Origin: an uncultured Draconibacterium sp.
Lineage (GTDB): Bacteria > Bacteroidota > Bacteroidia > Bacteroidales > Prolixibacteraceae
DNA: 64,000 nucleotides
Reading direction: 5' to 3'
Assembly (NCBI RefSeq): GCF_963676815.1
Contig: NZ_OY781365.1
Coordinates: 558,001 to 622,000 of the forward strand
Numbering within the stretch: position 1 is the first letter of the stretch; every line of letters starts with the position of its first letter. Shown here piece after piece: positions 16,429-24,667 of the stretch. The position numbers and the translations under genes are program-made. A model generated the notes under the pieces. It ran no database searches. It was not told the DNA's origin and worked only from the letters and a program-made list of their open reading frames with translations.

Positions 16429-16633
16429 CTCGAAAATGGCGGCAGAGAAAATAGATCATCCAAACGGTGCTCCAAAATGGCGGTGGAAAAAACGAATGAT
16501 CAAAATACACCTCCAAAACCGTAGCGACGAAAATAAATTGTTGAAATTGGGTTCCAAAACGGCGGCGACGAAAATAAATCATCGAAGCTGGTCTCCAAAA
16601 TGGCGGCAGAGAAAATGAATCATCAATTATAAT
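16429..16633. repeat. Five tandem 41-bp repeats
   Basis: Units start at 16429, 16470, 16511, 16552 and 16593, each exactly 41 bp, with a partial sixth (CTCCACAAAT) at 16634. The consensus opens CTCCAAAATGGCGGCGA and continues GAAAATAAATCATC. Copies differ only by substitutions, with no indels. The array lies 10 bp after the peptidase stop. Since 41 is not a multiple of three and no frame is conserved, it is not coding. Confidence 0.9.
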
Positions 16634-16685
16634 CTCCACAAATTTGGAATAATAAAAATGGATCTATTTCACTTGATCAAAACAT

Positions 16686-16725
16686 AAAAAAAGCGGATGA
16701 GCTAAACAACTCATCCGCTTTTTTT
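16686..16725. terminator. Bidirectional terminator
   Basis: AAAAAAAGCGGATGAG / CTCATCCGCTTTTTTT, a 16-bp perfect stem with an 8-base loop, between the convergent peptidase and DUF6249 genes. Confidence 0.9.
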
Positions 16726-16742
16726 GTCTCCTCCTCTTTTTT

Positions 16743-17072
16743 CTATTCCTCTTTCTTCTTCAATAGTTTAGAAGTAATTGCGTAAGCTATAATTAAGCCA
16801 ACTCCTCCCATTACCAGAATTGCTGTAAAGAAAGCAACAACTTCGTCGATTACGTTTGATAACGCAAATCCTACCAGCACGCCTAAACCTGCTGCTATTA
16901 AGAAGATTCCCCATTTAACTAACGATAACTGAGAACATTCTCCTTTAAATATTCCGGCGTCGAGCCCTTTTTCTACCAGCGCCAGGCGCTCTTTGGTACG
17001 TGTGGTCCAGTAAACGTATAAGATGGCGAAGATTGCCAGAAAAAAACCGATTGGTACGAAAATTCCTTCCAT
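16743..17072 (-). CDS. DUF6249-type small membrane protein
   Basis: 109 residues with three predicted membrane helices (about 4-22, 50-70 and 78-100) and a conserved-looking cytoplasmic loop RTKERLALVEKGLDAGIF, the pattern of the DUF6249 family. Function unknown. Its upstream region carries an ECF-type promoter (17105-17142) identical in its key blocks to the one preceding the sigma factor gene at 17557, so I infer it belongs to that sigma factor's regulon and may have an envelope-stress role. Confidence 0.65.
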   Translation of the reverse strand: MEGIFVPIGFFLAIFAILYVYWTTRTKERLALVEKGLDAGIFKGECSQLSLVKWGIFLIAAGLGVLVGFALSNVIDEVVAFFTAILVMGGVGLIIAYAITSKLLKKKEE

Positions 17073-17104
17073 GATATTAATTTTTAAATGTTATTATTTC
17101 TGTT

Positions 17105-17142
17105 TTCGCTCTTTTGACGTCACTTTATTTCCGCGGTTACAA
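17105..17142 (-). promoter_or_regulatory. ECF-type promoter of the DUF6249 gene
   Basis: On the minus strand: TTGTAACC (17135-17142), 14 bases, ACGTCAAAAGAGCGAA (17105-17120). The same blocks at the same spacing occur in the opposite direction before the sigma gene (17520-17557). TGTAAC with CGTC 16 bases downstream suits the -35/-10 layout of ECF promoters. It lies 33 bases upstream of the start codon. Confidence 0.7.
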
Positions 17143-17175
17143 CTTTTTTGATTTTTTTTCTTGCTGATGAATCAT

Positions 17176-17505
17176 TTCACGCAGATTTCGCAGATAAACG
17201 CGGATTTTAATACAATAATAAGACAAAAGTGAAATCCGCAATTTGTATCATTCTCCCTTTAAAATTATTGAATTTGCGATATCAGCGTAATCTGCATGAA
17301 ACAATTCTCCCCTTTCCGTTAACTGACAGATTCGGAGCTTCAGAATAAATTAATTCTTGTATTACCCGAAAGATGCTGAATCAAGTTTAGCATAACGTGC
17401 TAATTAATCTGTCATAAAAACAGCGGCCTATTTTCTAATGATTTCTATTGTGCCTATTGTGGTGAAAATTCTTTATCTGTGTAATCTGCGCCATCTGCGA
17501 GAAAC
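17176..17505. repeat. Dispersed CGCAGATT-type intergenic repeats (three copies)
   Basis: TTTCACGCAGATTTCGCAGA begins at 17175 on the plus strand. Two inverse-oriented relatives lie at about 17279-17302 (minus-strand TTTCATGCAGATTACGC) and 17470-17505 (TTTCTCGCAGATGGCGCAGA). This wording recurs between genes in many Bacteroidota genomes, from memory. The rest of the 484-bp gap between the divergent DUF6249 and sigma genes holds only the two ECF promoters. Confidence 0.6.
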
Positions 17506-17519
17506 TTTTTCTTTGTAAC

Positions 17520-17557
17520 TTGTAACCTGTAATTCATTATTACGTCAAAAGAGCGAA
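17520..17557 (+). promoter_or_regulatory. ECF-type promoter of the sigma factor gene (autoregulation)
   Basis: TTGTAACC (17520-17527), 14 bases, ACGTCAAAAGAGCGAA (17542-17557), matching the promoter of the divergent DUF6249 gene block for block. The -10-like CGTC lies only 11 bases before the start codon, so the sigma mRNA would have almost no leader. Confidence 0.7.
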
Positions 17558-18123
17558 TGGAGCAGAAAGATGATATCTATTACATAGAAAAGGTAAAGGC
17601 CGGACAGACCAATTACTTTTCGTACATAGTGGAAAGATATCAGGATATCGTTTTTTCCATTGCAATGAAAGTTCTTAAAAATCGTGAAGACGCCGAAGAA
17701 ATGGCACAGGAGAGTTTTATAAAAGCTTACAAATCGTTGCACACGTTTAAAGGCACTGCAAAATTTTCCACCTGGCTCTACCGAATAACCTATAATAATT
17801 GTATCTCGGAAGTGCGAAAAAGGAAAATGCATTTTGCATCGACCGATGATGTACAGATTGCCGACGAAGCTGAAGAAATGAACCTGGATGGAATACCGGA
17901 AGAAAACAGGGCGCAGGCCATTAAAGCCGCCATGGATAAGCTACCGGAAGATGAATATACGCTGATACTTTTGTATTATTTCGAGGAACAATCGATCGAG
18001 GAGATCAGCCGGGTAACAAAACTCTCGGAAAGCAATACAAAAGTGAAACTTTACAGAGCTCGCAAAAAGCTCTATACTATTTTGAATGAATTAATGAAGG
18101 ACGAATTATACACTATATTATGA
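17557..18123 (+). CDS. ECF RNA polymerase sigma factor
   Basis: 188 residues. Region 2 (about 20-90) includes REDAEEMAQESFIKAYKSL and FSTWLYRITYNNCISEVRKR, and region 4 (about 125-178) includes PEDEYTLILLYYFEEQSIEE and the helix-turn-helix SESNTKVKLYRARKKL. It directs RNA polymerase to its own regulon, which the sequence suggests includes itself and the divergent DUF6249 gene. The downstream membrane protein overlaps by 4 bp and is the probable anti-sigma factor. Confidence 0.92.
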   Translation: MEQKDDIYYIEKVKAGQTNYFSYIVERYQDIVFSIAMKVLKNREDAEEMAQESFIKAYKSLHTFKGTAKFSTWLYRITYNNCISEVRKRKMHFASTDDVQIADEAEEMNLDGIPEENRAQAIKAAMDKLPEDEYTLILLYYFEEQSIEEISRVTKLSESNTKVKLYRARKKLYTILNELMKDELYTIL

Positions 18124-18527
18124 GCGAACTGGAAGACATAAAATTAAGAGCATTCCTGCAAAAAATGGAACTGGAAAAACCGGGTTCAGGTTTTACAGTT
18201 AATGTGATGAACAAGATTTTTGAGGAAGATAGTGTACTGGAAAAAATTAAATCGGAGAAGGTTTTAGGAAAAGGATTTTGGATTATCTCGATACTTTTTG
18301 TTGCACTACTTGCTGCTATTTTCTTTTTAAATAATGCCGGAGTGCAGGCCGACGGTCAGATTGAACAACTACTGCCTGAAGCAGGACAAGGATTAACTCA
18401 AGGCTACGAATCGTTCTTTAGTAGATTAGGAACATTGCCATTAAGTATTGCTGGCATAACCATAGCTGTTTCCGTGCTCATCTTCATCGACAAAATTATA
18501 AGTGCAAACAGTAAGGTATTTGCATAA
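18120..18527 (+). CDS. Membrane protein, probable anti-sigma factor
   Basis: 135 residues: a cytoplasmic N-terminus (about 1-55, LRAFLQKMELEKPGSGFTVN), a first membrane helix (about 57-75), a short periplasmic segment rich in Gln/Gly and a second helix (about 105-127). No recognised zinc anti-sigma motif. The ATGA overlap with the sigma gene and this topology fit an anti-sigma partner; that is inference from context. Confidence 0.6.
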   Translation: MSELEDIKLRAFLQKMELEKPGSGFTVNVMNKIFEEDSVLEKIKSEKVLGKGFWIISILFVALLAAIFFLNNAGVQADGQIEQLLPEAGQGLTQGYESFFSRLGTLPLSIAGITIAVSVLIFIDKIISANSKVFA

Positions 18528-18550
18528 AAAATATATTTGACTCCAATTAG

Positions 18551-18580
18551 AATCCCGGCTGATCAGTCGGGATTTTTTTA
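18551..18580. terminator. Terminator after the sigma operon
   Basis: AATCCCGGCT-GATC-AGTCGGGATT, a 10-bp stem with one G-T pair, followed by TTTTTT. The convergent YhhN stop codon falls at its right edge. Confidence 0.85.
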
Positions 18581-19255
18581 TTCATATTGCTTTAATAACC
18601 CCAGCATTATCAGGTACTGGGCAGCAATGTAGGTGATCATTATCAGCAGGCCTTCGTACGGAATCTCAATGAGAAAACGGTTAATGGCGATCAGTGAATC
18701 GGACAAAACAAAAAACAACGAACCTGCAAATACAAGGCTAAAACTAATTGGATGTCCGTTTCCGAAACGATTTAATGCCATTGCCGACATGGTTAAAATA
18801 GCGACCACATAAATAAAAATGGCAATACTAAGTACCATGTCTAATTTCGGAAAAAGTACAATATAAACGATTAAACCATAAGCAAGATAAGGAATCAGCC
18901 ACATCGGTTTTTTCCTTAAAAATGGTGTTTTCCCCGAAAGATCGATGGTGCGTAAAAACACGAAAATATAAAATACCTGTGCCACCAGAAAAGAAACAAT
19001 ACCGAATACGAAAAAAGTAAATTCGGCTGCAAACATCATTAACAAATCGCCAATCCACGAAAACAGGAAAGCGCAACCTGCCAGAAGCAATACTTTTTTA
19101 TCGATATTTTTTGAATGCAAAAAGAAATAACCGGCAATCCAAATTAGCAGTAACGGTTTTGCAATATGATCAATTTGTGGGTTTTGCAAATACTCCCCGG
19201 CCAGATCGGCAACCACAATCGCAATAAAAAGAATGTGAAGAAGAATCTTTTTCAT
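18578..19255 (-). CDS. YhhN/TMEM86-family membrane protein (lysoplasmalogenase-like)
   Basis: 225 residues with about eight membrane helices across its length. The acidic intramembrane residues typical of the family are present (FSWIGDLLMM near the first third and FVLSDSLIAINRF near the end). Characterised relatives hydrolyse the vinyl-ether bond of lysoplasmalogens; whether this enzyme does so is unknown. It stands alone, 55 bp downstream of hldD on the same strand, and could share its transcript. Confidence 0.8.
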   Translation of the reverse strand: MKKILLHILFIAIVVADLAGEYLQNPQIDHIAKPLLLIWIAGYFFLHSKNIDKKVLLLAGCAFLFSWIGDLLMMFAAEFTFFVFGIVSFLVAQVFYIFVFLRTIDLSGKTPFLRKKPMWLIPYLAYGLIVYIVLFPKLDMVLSIAIFIYVVAILTMSAMALNRFGNGHPISFSLVFAGSLFFVLSDSLIAINRFLIEIPYEGLLIMITYIAAQYLIMLGLLKQYE

Positions 19256-19310
19256 CTATCGCTGTTTGAGGTAAATTTAAAACTATTCGGGTAAATAACG
19301 AAACCCAGGC

Positions 19311-20276
19311 TTAAAAACAGGCTTCGGCCATAAGGTACTTGTTTACGTACTCGTTCACACCATCCTCAAGCTCAACAAAAGGTTTGGTATAACCTGCATC
19401 GCGCAATTTCTGCATTTCGGCTTCGGTAAAATACTGGTAGCGCCCGCGTAAATCTACGGGTGTATCAATAAACGAAATATCCGGGTTTTTATTCAAACTG
19501 CTAAAAACAGCTTTTGTAAGATCGAGAAAAGAACGGGCTTTTCCTGTTCCAACATTGTAAATTCCCGAATTGTCCTGGTTCTCCATAAAATACATCATCA
19601 CATCCGCAATATCTTCTACATAAATAAAGTCGCGACTTTGCTCGCCATCTTTATAGGCTTTGTGATGAGAACGAAACAACTGCATATGACCTGTTTCTTT
19701 AATCGTTTTATAAGCATGCAGTACTACCGAAGCCATTCGGCCTTTGTGGTATTCGTTTGGCCCGTAAACATTAAAGAATTTCATACCAGCCCAAAACGGA
19801 GGTGTGCGGAACTGCTTCAACGCCCACACATCAAAGTCGTGTTTCGACCAGCCATATAAATTAAGCGGACGTAAATCCTGTATTTTTTGATGTTCATCAG
19901 AAAAACCTTCTTCGCCATTACCGTAAGTAGCTGCCGATGAAGCATACAACAGCGGTACTTGAATTTCGGAACAAATATTCCACAGGCGCTGCGAATAAAT
20001 TAAATTTAATTGCTGATAGAGTTCGGGCTCCTGTCCCACCGTATCGGTTCGTGCCCCCAGATGAAAAATGAAATCTACATCTTGTGCGTTTTTAATTAAC
20101 CACTTGAAAAACTCGTCACGATCAATGTACTCCCGATAATCTTTTTTCAATAGATTCAAATCTTTCCAGGGGTCATCAAACTTGTCAACCAGAATCAGAT
20201 CTTTGTATCCTGCTTTGTTGAGTTTTCCTACTAAATAACTTCCGATAAATCCGGCTGCTCCTGTTACAACTATCAT
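19311..20276 (-). CDS. hldD: ADP-L-glycero-D-manno-heptose 6-epimerase
   Basis: 321 residues, the usual size for HldD. It is an extended SDR with N-terminal NAD(P)-binding motif TGAAGFIGSYL (5-15) and catalytic YGWSK. The blocks KGRMASVVLHAYKT, DGEQSRDFIYVEDI and GIYNVGTGKARSFLDL are characteristic of this enzyme rather than UDP-glucose epimerases. It converts ADP-D,D-heptose to the L,D form for lipopolysaccharide inner core in the cytoplasm. Other heptose genes are not in this window. Confidence 0.9.
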   Translation of the reverse strand: MIVVTGAAGFIGSYLVGKLNKAGYKDLILVDKFDDPWKDLNLLKKDYREYIDRDEFFKWLIKNAQDVDFIFHLGARTDTVGQEPELYQQLNLIYSQRLWNICSEIQVPLLYASSAATYGNGEEGFSDEHQKIQDLRPLNLYGWSKHDFDVWALKQFRTPPFWAGMKFFNVYGPNEYHKGRMASVVLHAYKTIKETGHMQLFRSHHKAYKDGEQSRDFIYVEDIADVMMYFMENQDNSGIYNVGTGKARSFLDLTKAVFSSLNKNPDISFIDTPVDLRGRYQYFTEAEMQKLRDAGYTKPFVELEDGVNEYVNKYLMAEACF

Positions 20277-20612
20277 TTTAACGCGGTTTCGTTTGGTACA
20301 GCAAAAAACTCTGTTTTCTGAAAAATGTGGCTTTTTGTAATAACAAACTAGTCACGATGGTTTTTATTGTACGCTGCACAAAATAAAATTAACTTTTTTT
20401 AATTGCCAAAAAATAACAGATAAACAGACGCTTCAAAGGCAAATTTGGTTGCTTTACTTATTTTCTTTTAATGTTTTTAGTGATTAAGCTGATACAATCG
20501 TCAGCAAAGAGTTAAAATATCGGCTAATACAGGACATTACAAAATACTGAACAACAGCGCATTTACTTAAATAAAAACGGTAAGCGGTATTTAGCAGGAA
20601 ATAGTGAGCAGC
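20277..20612. other. Intergenic region between mqnB and hldD
   Basis: 336 bp, A+T-rich. It must hold the hldD promoter, but no TAnnTTTG match, hairpin or small gene stands out. Confidence 0.4.
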
Positions 20613-21299
20613 CTAAACAACGGGTTCTGCAATGTGACTTAACATTTGAAACAATGCATCTTTTAAATGAACAAGAGCCAGCGGAATGTTCCATTTTGCA
20701 GAATCGCGTGGCTCAACATAGTTCGAAATCGACCGCACCTGGTAACATTTTACGCCCATCCAGGTGCAAACATAAAAAACTGCTGCTCCTTCCATCGATT
20801 CAACATGCGCGTTAAATTTTTCTCGCATTTCGGCAATGCTGGTATCGCGTCCAAAGCTTTTATTGGTGGTTACTCCTTTTACCTTTTTAAGTTTAATCCA
20901 ACCGTTTGAGTTGGTAGCTTTTAATAGACCATTTTCAAACGGAAAATCATTTAAACCAATATACCCCGACTCGAAAAGTGTAAGAAATTCATGTTGTTTC
21001 TCAATGCCCAGGTCTGCAAATTCTTCGCTTACCACGTTCACTACTTCACCTATTTTCAGCTCGCGGGTTAAACTTCCGGCCAGTCCGATATTAATAACGG
21101 CATCATATTTTTTTTCGCGAAGTGCATTTGTTAAATGAAAAGTAGCAAACGAACTCCCAATGCCCGATACTAAAATGTCAATATTTAAATCTCCAAATCG
21201 GTAAGTTTTTACAAAATGACTCTCTTCCTCTACTTTCTCCAGCTCATCAACAATCAATTTTATTTCCATTGTAGTGGCTGCTACAACCAGGATTTCCAT
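20613..21299 (-). CDS. mqnB: Futalosine hydrolase
   Basis: 228 residues of the nucleoside phosphorylase/MTA-SAH nucleosidase fold: NIGLAGSLTRELKIGEVV, SEEFADLGIE, MEGAAVFYVC and QVRSISNYVEPRD. The FADLGIE and NYVEPRD blocks separate futalosine hydrolases from MTA/SAH nucleosidases. It cleaves futalosine to dehypoxanthine futalosine in the alternative menaquinone pathway, so this organism probably makes menaquinone without the classical Men enzymes. It is divergent from folE. Confidence 0.88.
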   Translation of the reverse strand: MEILVVAATTMEIKLIVDELEKVEEESHFVKTYRFGDLNIDILVSGIGSSFATFHLTNALREKKYDAVINIGLAGSLTRELKIGEVVNVVSEEFADLGIEKQHEFLTLFESGYIGLNDFPFENGLLKATNSNGWIKLKKVKGVTTNKSFGRDTSIAEMREKFNAHVESMEGAAVFYVCTWMGVKCYQVRSISNYVEPRDSAKWNIPLALVHLKDALFQMLSHIAEPVV

Positions 21300-21485
21300 A
21301 AACTTAATTTTGTAATTTTCTGTCTCTGATGTTTTTCAAAACATGTCTTATGCAATATTCACTCTGTATTTCAATCTTGCCATTACAGCAAGTCTTCCTG
21401 TCGTTCCTTTTCAAATCCATATATCCTTTAATACTGTTTTTATAAAAAAAAGTTAATCTTTGTATCGATTAAAATTCTAACAACA

Positions 21486-22109
21486 ATGTGTTCATTAAAG
21501 AATAACAACTCAAACGGATACCTGCGAACCGATCTATACAACGAAGAAGCAACCAGGCAACTTTCCGCTCATTACAAGGATATTCTGGAAATAGTTGGTG
21601 AAGATCCAAACCGCGAAGGACTTGATAAAACGCCGGAAAGAGTGGCCAAAGCCATGCAGTTTTTATTGCAGGGTTACGAAATAGATCCGGTTGAAATTTT
21701 AACGTCCGCCATGTTTAAAGAAGATTACCGCCAAATGGTAATTGTAAAAGATATTGAGATTTATTCGATGTGCGAACACCACATGCTTCCGTTTATCGGA
21801 AAAGCACATGTTGCTTATATTCCAAACGGAACGATAACCGGACTAAGCAAAATTGCGCGTGTTGTTGATGTATTTGCACGCCGTTTGCAGGTTCAGGAGC
21901 GCTTAACAACTCAAATAAAAGACTGTATTCAGGACACGCTAAAACCACTTGGAGTTGCTGTTGTTATTGAGGCACAGCACCTTTGTATGCAAATGCGCGG
22001 TGTACAAAAACAACATTCGATAACAACTACATCGGATTTTACCGGTGCTTTTGAAAAGGTAGCTACCCGCGAGGAGTTTATAAAACTGATTAGTACAAAG
22101 CTTAGCTAA
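21486..22109 (+). CDS. folE: GTP cyclohydrolase I
   Basis: 207 residues. Family blocks are present in order: GEDPNREGLDKTPERVAKAM, the zinc and active-site segment SMCEHHMLPFIGKAHVAYIP, GLSKIARVVDVFARRLQVQE and the second zinc cysteine in AQHLCMQMRGV. It converts GTP to dihydroneopterin triphosphate, the first step of folate synthesis, as a cytoplasmic decamer. It converges on the lactonase gene with only 4 bp between stop codons. Confidence 0.95.
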   Translation: MCSLKNNNSNGYLRTDLYNEEATRQLSAHYKDILEIVGEDPNREGLDKTPERVAKAMQFLLQGYEIDPVEILTSAMFKEDYRQMVIVKDIEIYSMCEHHMLPFIGKAHVAYIPNGTITGLSKIARVVDVFARRLQVQERLTTQIKDCIQDTLKPLGVAVVIEAQHLCMQMRGVQKQHSITTTSDFTGAFEKVATREEFIKLISTKLS

Positions 22110-22114
22110 GCTTT
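22097..22114. terminator. Palindrome spanning the convergent stop codons
   Basis: AAAGCTTAGCTAAGCTTT is an 18-bp perfect palindrome that includes the folE stop and touches the lactonase stop, with a short T- or A-run on each side. It may act as a compact bidirectional terminator. Confidence 0.4.
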
Positions 22115-23226
22115 TACAAAAACTCGATACAAACCGGTGCCGGCAACGCTATTTGTTTACCACTGAATTTTGGCATTCCGGTTTCCGTGTTAATCTTAAA
22201 AACCGTAATATTATGACTGCGTTGATTGGCAACCAGCATCCATTCGCCATTGGGTGTAATTCCAAAATTCCGCGGCCAGTCGCCTTCCACCGGAACGGTT
22301 CCTAAAAATGATAATTTCTCATCGGGTTTTACTTTGAATACAGCAATGGAATTGTGCCCCCGGTTTGAGCCATATAAATATTGCCCGTCTTTCGAAAAAT
22401 GTATATCGGCACAATAACTCTCGCCGTCAAAGTCCTTTGGTAAAGTTGAAATATTCTGAAACACCGACCACGTATCGCCATTTTCCCGAACTGCCGAAAT
22501 CGTTGAGTTTAGCTCGTTTATTACATAAATAACCTCTTCGGTTGGATGAAAAGCAAAATGCCTTGGACCCGAACCGGCCGGAAGTTTTACAAATTCCTGC
22601 TCGTAACGCCCCAGGTTTCCATCCTGAAAATGAAAAATATTCAACTGGTCAGTTCCCAGGTCGGCACTAAAAATACTTGGCTCGGTTGATGAAAATTTTA
22701 TGGAATGTGCGTGTGGCTGTGTTTGATTAGGATGCACACTTGATCCGTTGTTATGAACAACAGTGAGTGCTTTCTCAAGGCTGCCATCTTCTTTTACCGG
22801 ATATATCGAAGTAGTTCCTCCGCCGTAAGTTGCTATGGCCACATATTTTCTGTCGGGCGAAACATCGATATGACACGGCCCACTTCCGTTCGAAACCTGT
22901 TTATTCAAAAAGTGAAGCCCGCCATGATCATCTAGTTTATAGGCAACCACATAACCGCCAGTTGGCTCAACTTCCGGAGTGGTTCTCGAAACTGAATACA
23001 TAAATTTCTTCTCAGGTCCCAATCGTAAAAACGAAGGGTTGTCTATTCCTTTAAAAGTTGTCAATAATTCAATGGCTCCTGTTTTTGTATCTAAACTGCA
23101 ATAGTTGATTCCTTCAGCACCTTCATCGGTGAAAGTACCTACATAAAACAGTTGTTTATCCTGAGCAAACGTAGCTGTAATACTTAGAAAAAGAAAAAGG
23201 CAATTAAACAAAATATTTCGCAACAT
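22114..23226 (-). CDS. Exported lactonase-family beta-propeller
   Basis: 370 residues from the ATG at 23226, chosen because it opens a clear signal peptide (MLRNILFNCLFLFLSITATF, cut before QDKQ); a 14-codon longer frame exists but would overlap the divergent promoter region and gene. The mature protein is the seven-bladed propeller of the 6-phosphogluconolactonase/YkgB family (YVGTFTDEGAEGINYC, GSGPCHIDVSPD, GSGPRHFAFHPT, GDWPRNFGITPNGEWMLVAN). The signal peptide argues against a cytoplasmic pentose-phosphate role. It probably acts on a lactone or sugar in the periplasm. Confidence 0.85.
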   Translation of the reverse strand: MLRNILFNCLFLFLSITATFAQDKQLFYVGTFTDEGAEGINYCSLDTKTGAIELLTTFKGIDNPSFLRLGPEKKFMYSVSRTTPEVEPTGGYVVAYKLDDHGGLHFLNKQVSNGSGPCHIDVSPDRKYVAIATYGGGTTSIYPVKEDGSLEKALTVVHNNGSSVHPNQTQPHAHSIKFSSTEPSIFSADLGTDQLNIFHFQDGNLGRYEQEFVKLPAGSGPRHFAFHPTEEVIYVINELNSTISAVRENGDTWSVFQNISTLPKDFDGESYCADIHFSKDGQYLYGSNRGHNSIAVFKVKPDEKLSFLGTVPVEGDWPRNFGITPNGEWMLVANQRSHNITVFKINTETGMPKFSGKQIALPAPVCIEFL

Positions 23227-23262
23227 AATTGTATCTTTAATAAACGCTAAAATTAAAAAATT

Positions 23263-23499
23263 ATGCAAAAACCTGTAATAGCCGAAAAGGCACCAAAAGC
23301 ACTAACCCTGGAACCGGGGACTTATTATTGGTGCGCATGTGGAAAAAGTAAAAACCAGCCTTTTTGCGACGGTTCACATCAAGGATCAGAGTTTACCCCG
23401 CTACCCTTTAATATCGAGGAAAAAAAGGAAGTGTGGTTGTGTCAGTGCAAACACTCCAACAACAAGCCATTTTGCGATGGCACCCATCGGAAATTATAG
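23263..23499 (+). CDS. Double CDGSH iron-sulfur protein
   Basis: 78 residues with two CDGSH-type [2Fe-2S] sites, each with three Cys and one His: C24/C26/C35/H39 (CACGKSKNQPFCDGSH) and C60/C62/C71/H75 (CQCKHSNNKPFCDGTH). Bacterial members of this layout are small redox or Fe-S carrier proteins of unclear role, soluble and cytoplasmic. It starts 36 bp from the divergent lactonase start, with TATCTTTA at 23232-23239 as a near-consensus -7 element, and lies convergent to the flavin reductase-rubredoxin gene. Confidence 0.9.
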   Translation: MQKPVIAEKAPKALTLEPGTYYWCACGKSKNQPFCDGSHQGSEFTPLPFNIEEKKEVWLCQCKHSNNKPFCDGTHRKL

Positions 23500-23510
23500 T
23501 TTATAACATT

Positions 23511-24257
23511 TTAAACTTTCGAAAAATCGTCTTTTGAAGCATTGCAAAGCGGACATTTCCAGTCCTCGGGCAAATCTTCAAAAGGCGTTCCGGGAGGTAT
23601 TCCCATTGTCGGATCACCCTCTTCAGGATCGTATTGAAACCCGCAAATATTACAAGAGTAAATTCCGTCGTCACTTTCTGTTTTCCTTTTCGTCTCTGGC
23701 TCTTCAACAACCTCCTCATAAACAACCGGTTCCGGCTCGTCCTCCAACTTGTCTTTATCAATGTAAGTAGGAGCATTCTTGGGCGATCGCATTTTATACT
23801 TGGCATGATAATAAGCATAGGTCAGCGGCTCATCATCCGAAAGCTTATCTCCGTCGACCACCTCGGCGGTAATCAGGTAGTGCGAGCCAACATCAGCATA
23901 ATCAATAACTTCGCAATCAAACCATGCCACCGATGAATCAACGACAATTGGTGCACCCGTTTTTGCCACAATGGTCTGAACACCCTGAAATTTATCGATA
24001 TCAGCACCCGACATAAAACCAAACTTACCAATTAAAGATGTATCAACTTCTTTCTTCAATACCGAGATTGAAAACTTTTTACTATCAATTATCTTCTGCG
24101 CCGAATGGTTATTTTTATTACAGCTAATGGCAATTTTCGAGGGGTCGGCCGTTATCTGAAAAGCAGTATTGGCAATGTAACCGGCTTTTTCACCGTTTAA
24201 TTCTGTGGCTATTAAATACAAGCCATAACTAAGTTTATGAAATGCGGAATAATTCAT
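23511..24257 (-). CDS. Flavin reductase-rubredoxin fusion protein
   Basis: 248 residues. The N-terminal ~150 residues are an FMN-binding split-barrel flavin reductase domain (FHKLSYGLYLIATELNGEKA, NTAFQITADPSKIAISCNKN). An acidic linker (about 165-192) follows, then a rubredoxin (about 197-245) with CNIC and CPLC knuckles binding one iron. It would pass electrons from a flavin to the rubredoxin iron in the cytoplasm, as in flavoredoxin or oxygen-detoxifying systems of anaerobes. The neighbouring CDGSH protein is another small redox protein, but the genes converge. Confidence 0.88.
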   Translation of the reverse strand: MNYSAFHKLSYGLYLIATELNGEKAGYIANTAFQITADPSKIAISCNKNNHSAQKIIDSKKFSISVLKKEVDTSLIGKFGFMSGADIDKFQGVQTIVAKTGAPIVVDSSVAWFDCEVIDYADVGSHYLITAEVVDGDKLSDDEPLTYAYYHAKYKMRSPKNAPTYIDKDKLEDEPEPVVYEEVVEEPETKRKTESDDGIYSCNICGFQYDPEEGDPTMGIPPGTPFEDLPEDWKCPLCNASKDDFSKV

Positions 24258-24667
24258 TCTTTTCTGTTTTTGAATTTCATTTGTTTAAATTTAACAATAC
24301 ATTTTAGATTACACCGCGATTCACAGGTTAAATTACGAAACTACTTATAAAGCCTGCGGTAACCTTGTATTAAAGCGAACAAAATCCGACATAAAAACTG
24401 CTTTACCACAACGATACAGAATTTCAATATGGGAAGTAACTCACATTTTTTTTGCGATTTCTTTTACTCTTGAAAATATTAAAAAATAGTGGCTCTGACG
24501 GCTTGAAAACACCCCGAACGATATTTACAGATTCGAATTAAAACAACGAAAATCGGGACAATTAATTTTAAAATGGGAATCGATCCTTAAAATTTTCCAG
24601 TATTTGGACATTTACTTTGATTAATTCTCACATTTCACTATTTTTAACAACTCTAAATAAATAAAGA
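24258..24667. other. Divergent intergenic region
   Basis: 410 bp between the flavin reductase-rubredoxin gene and the sigma-54 activator gene. TTACTTTG (24612-24619) is one base off the TAnnTTTG motif, 48 bases before the activator start. Nothing else stands out. Confidence 0.4.

Noticed and set aside
16429..16633. CRISPR array
   Set aside because: The 41-bp units are contiguous with no unique spacers between conserved repeats, and no cas genes are near.
16397..16639. Repetitive 80-residue protein on the minus strand
   Set aside because: The 41-bp repeat period shifts the frame at every unit, so the frame is open by chance.
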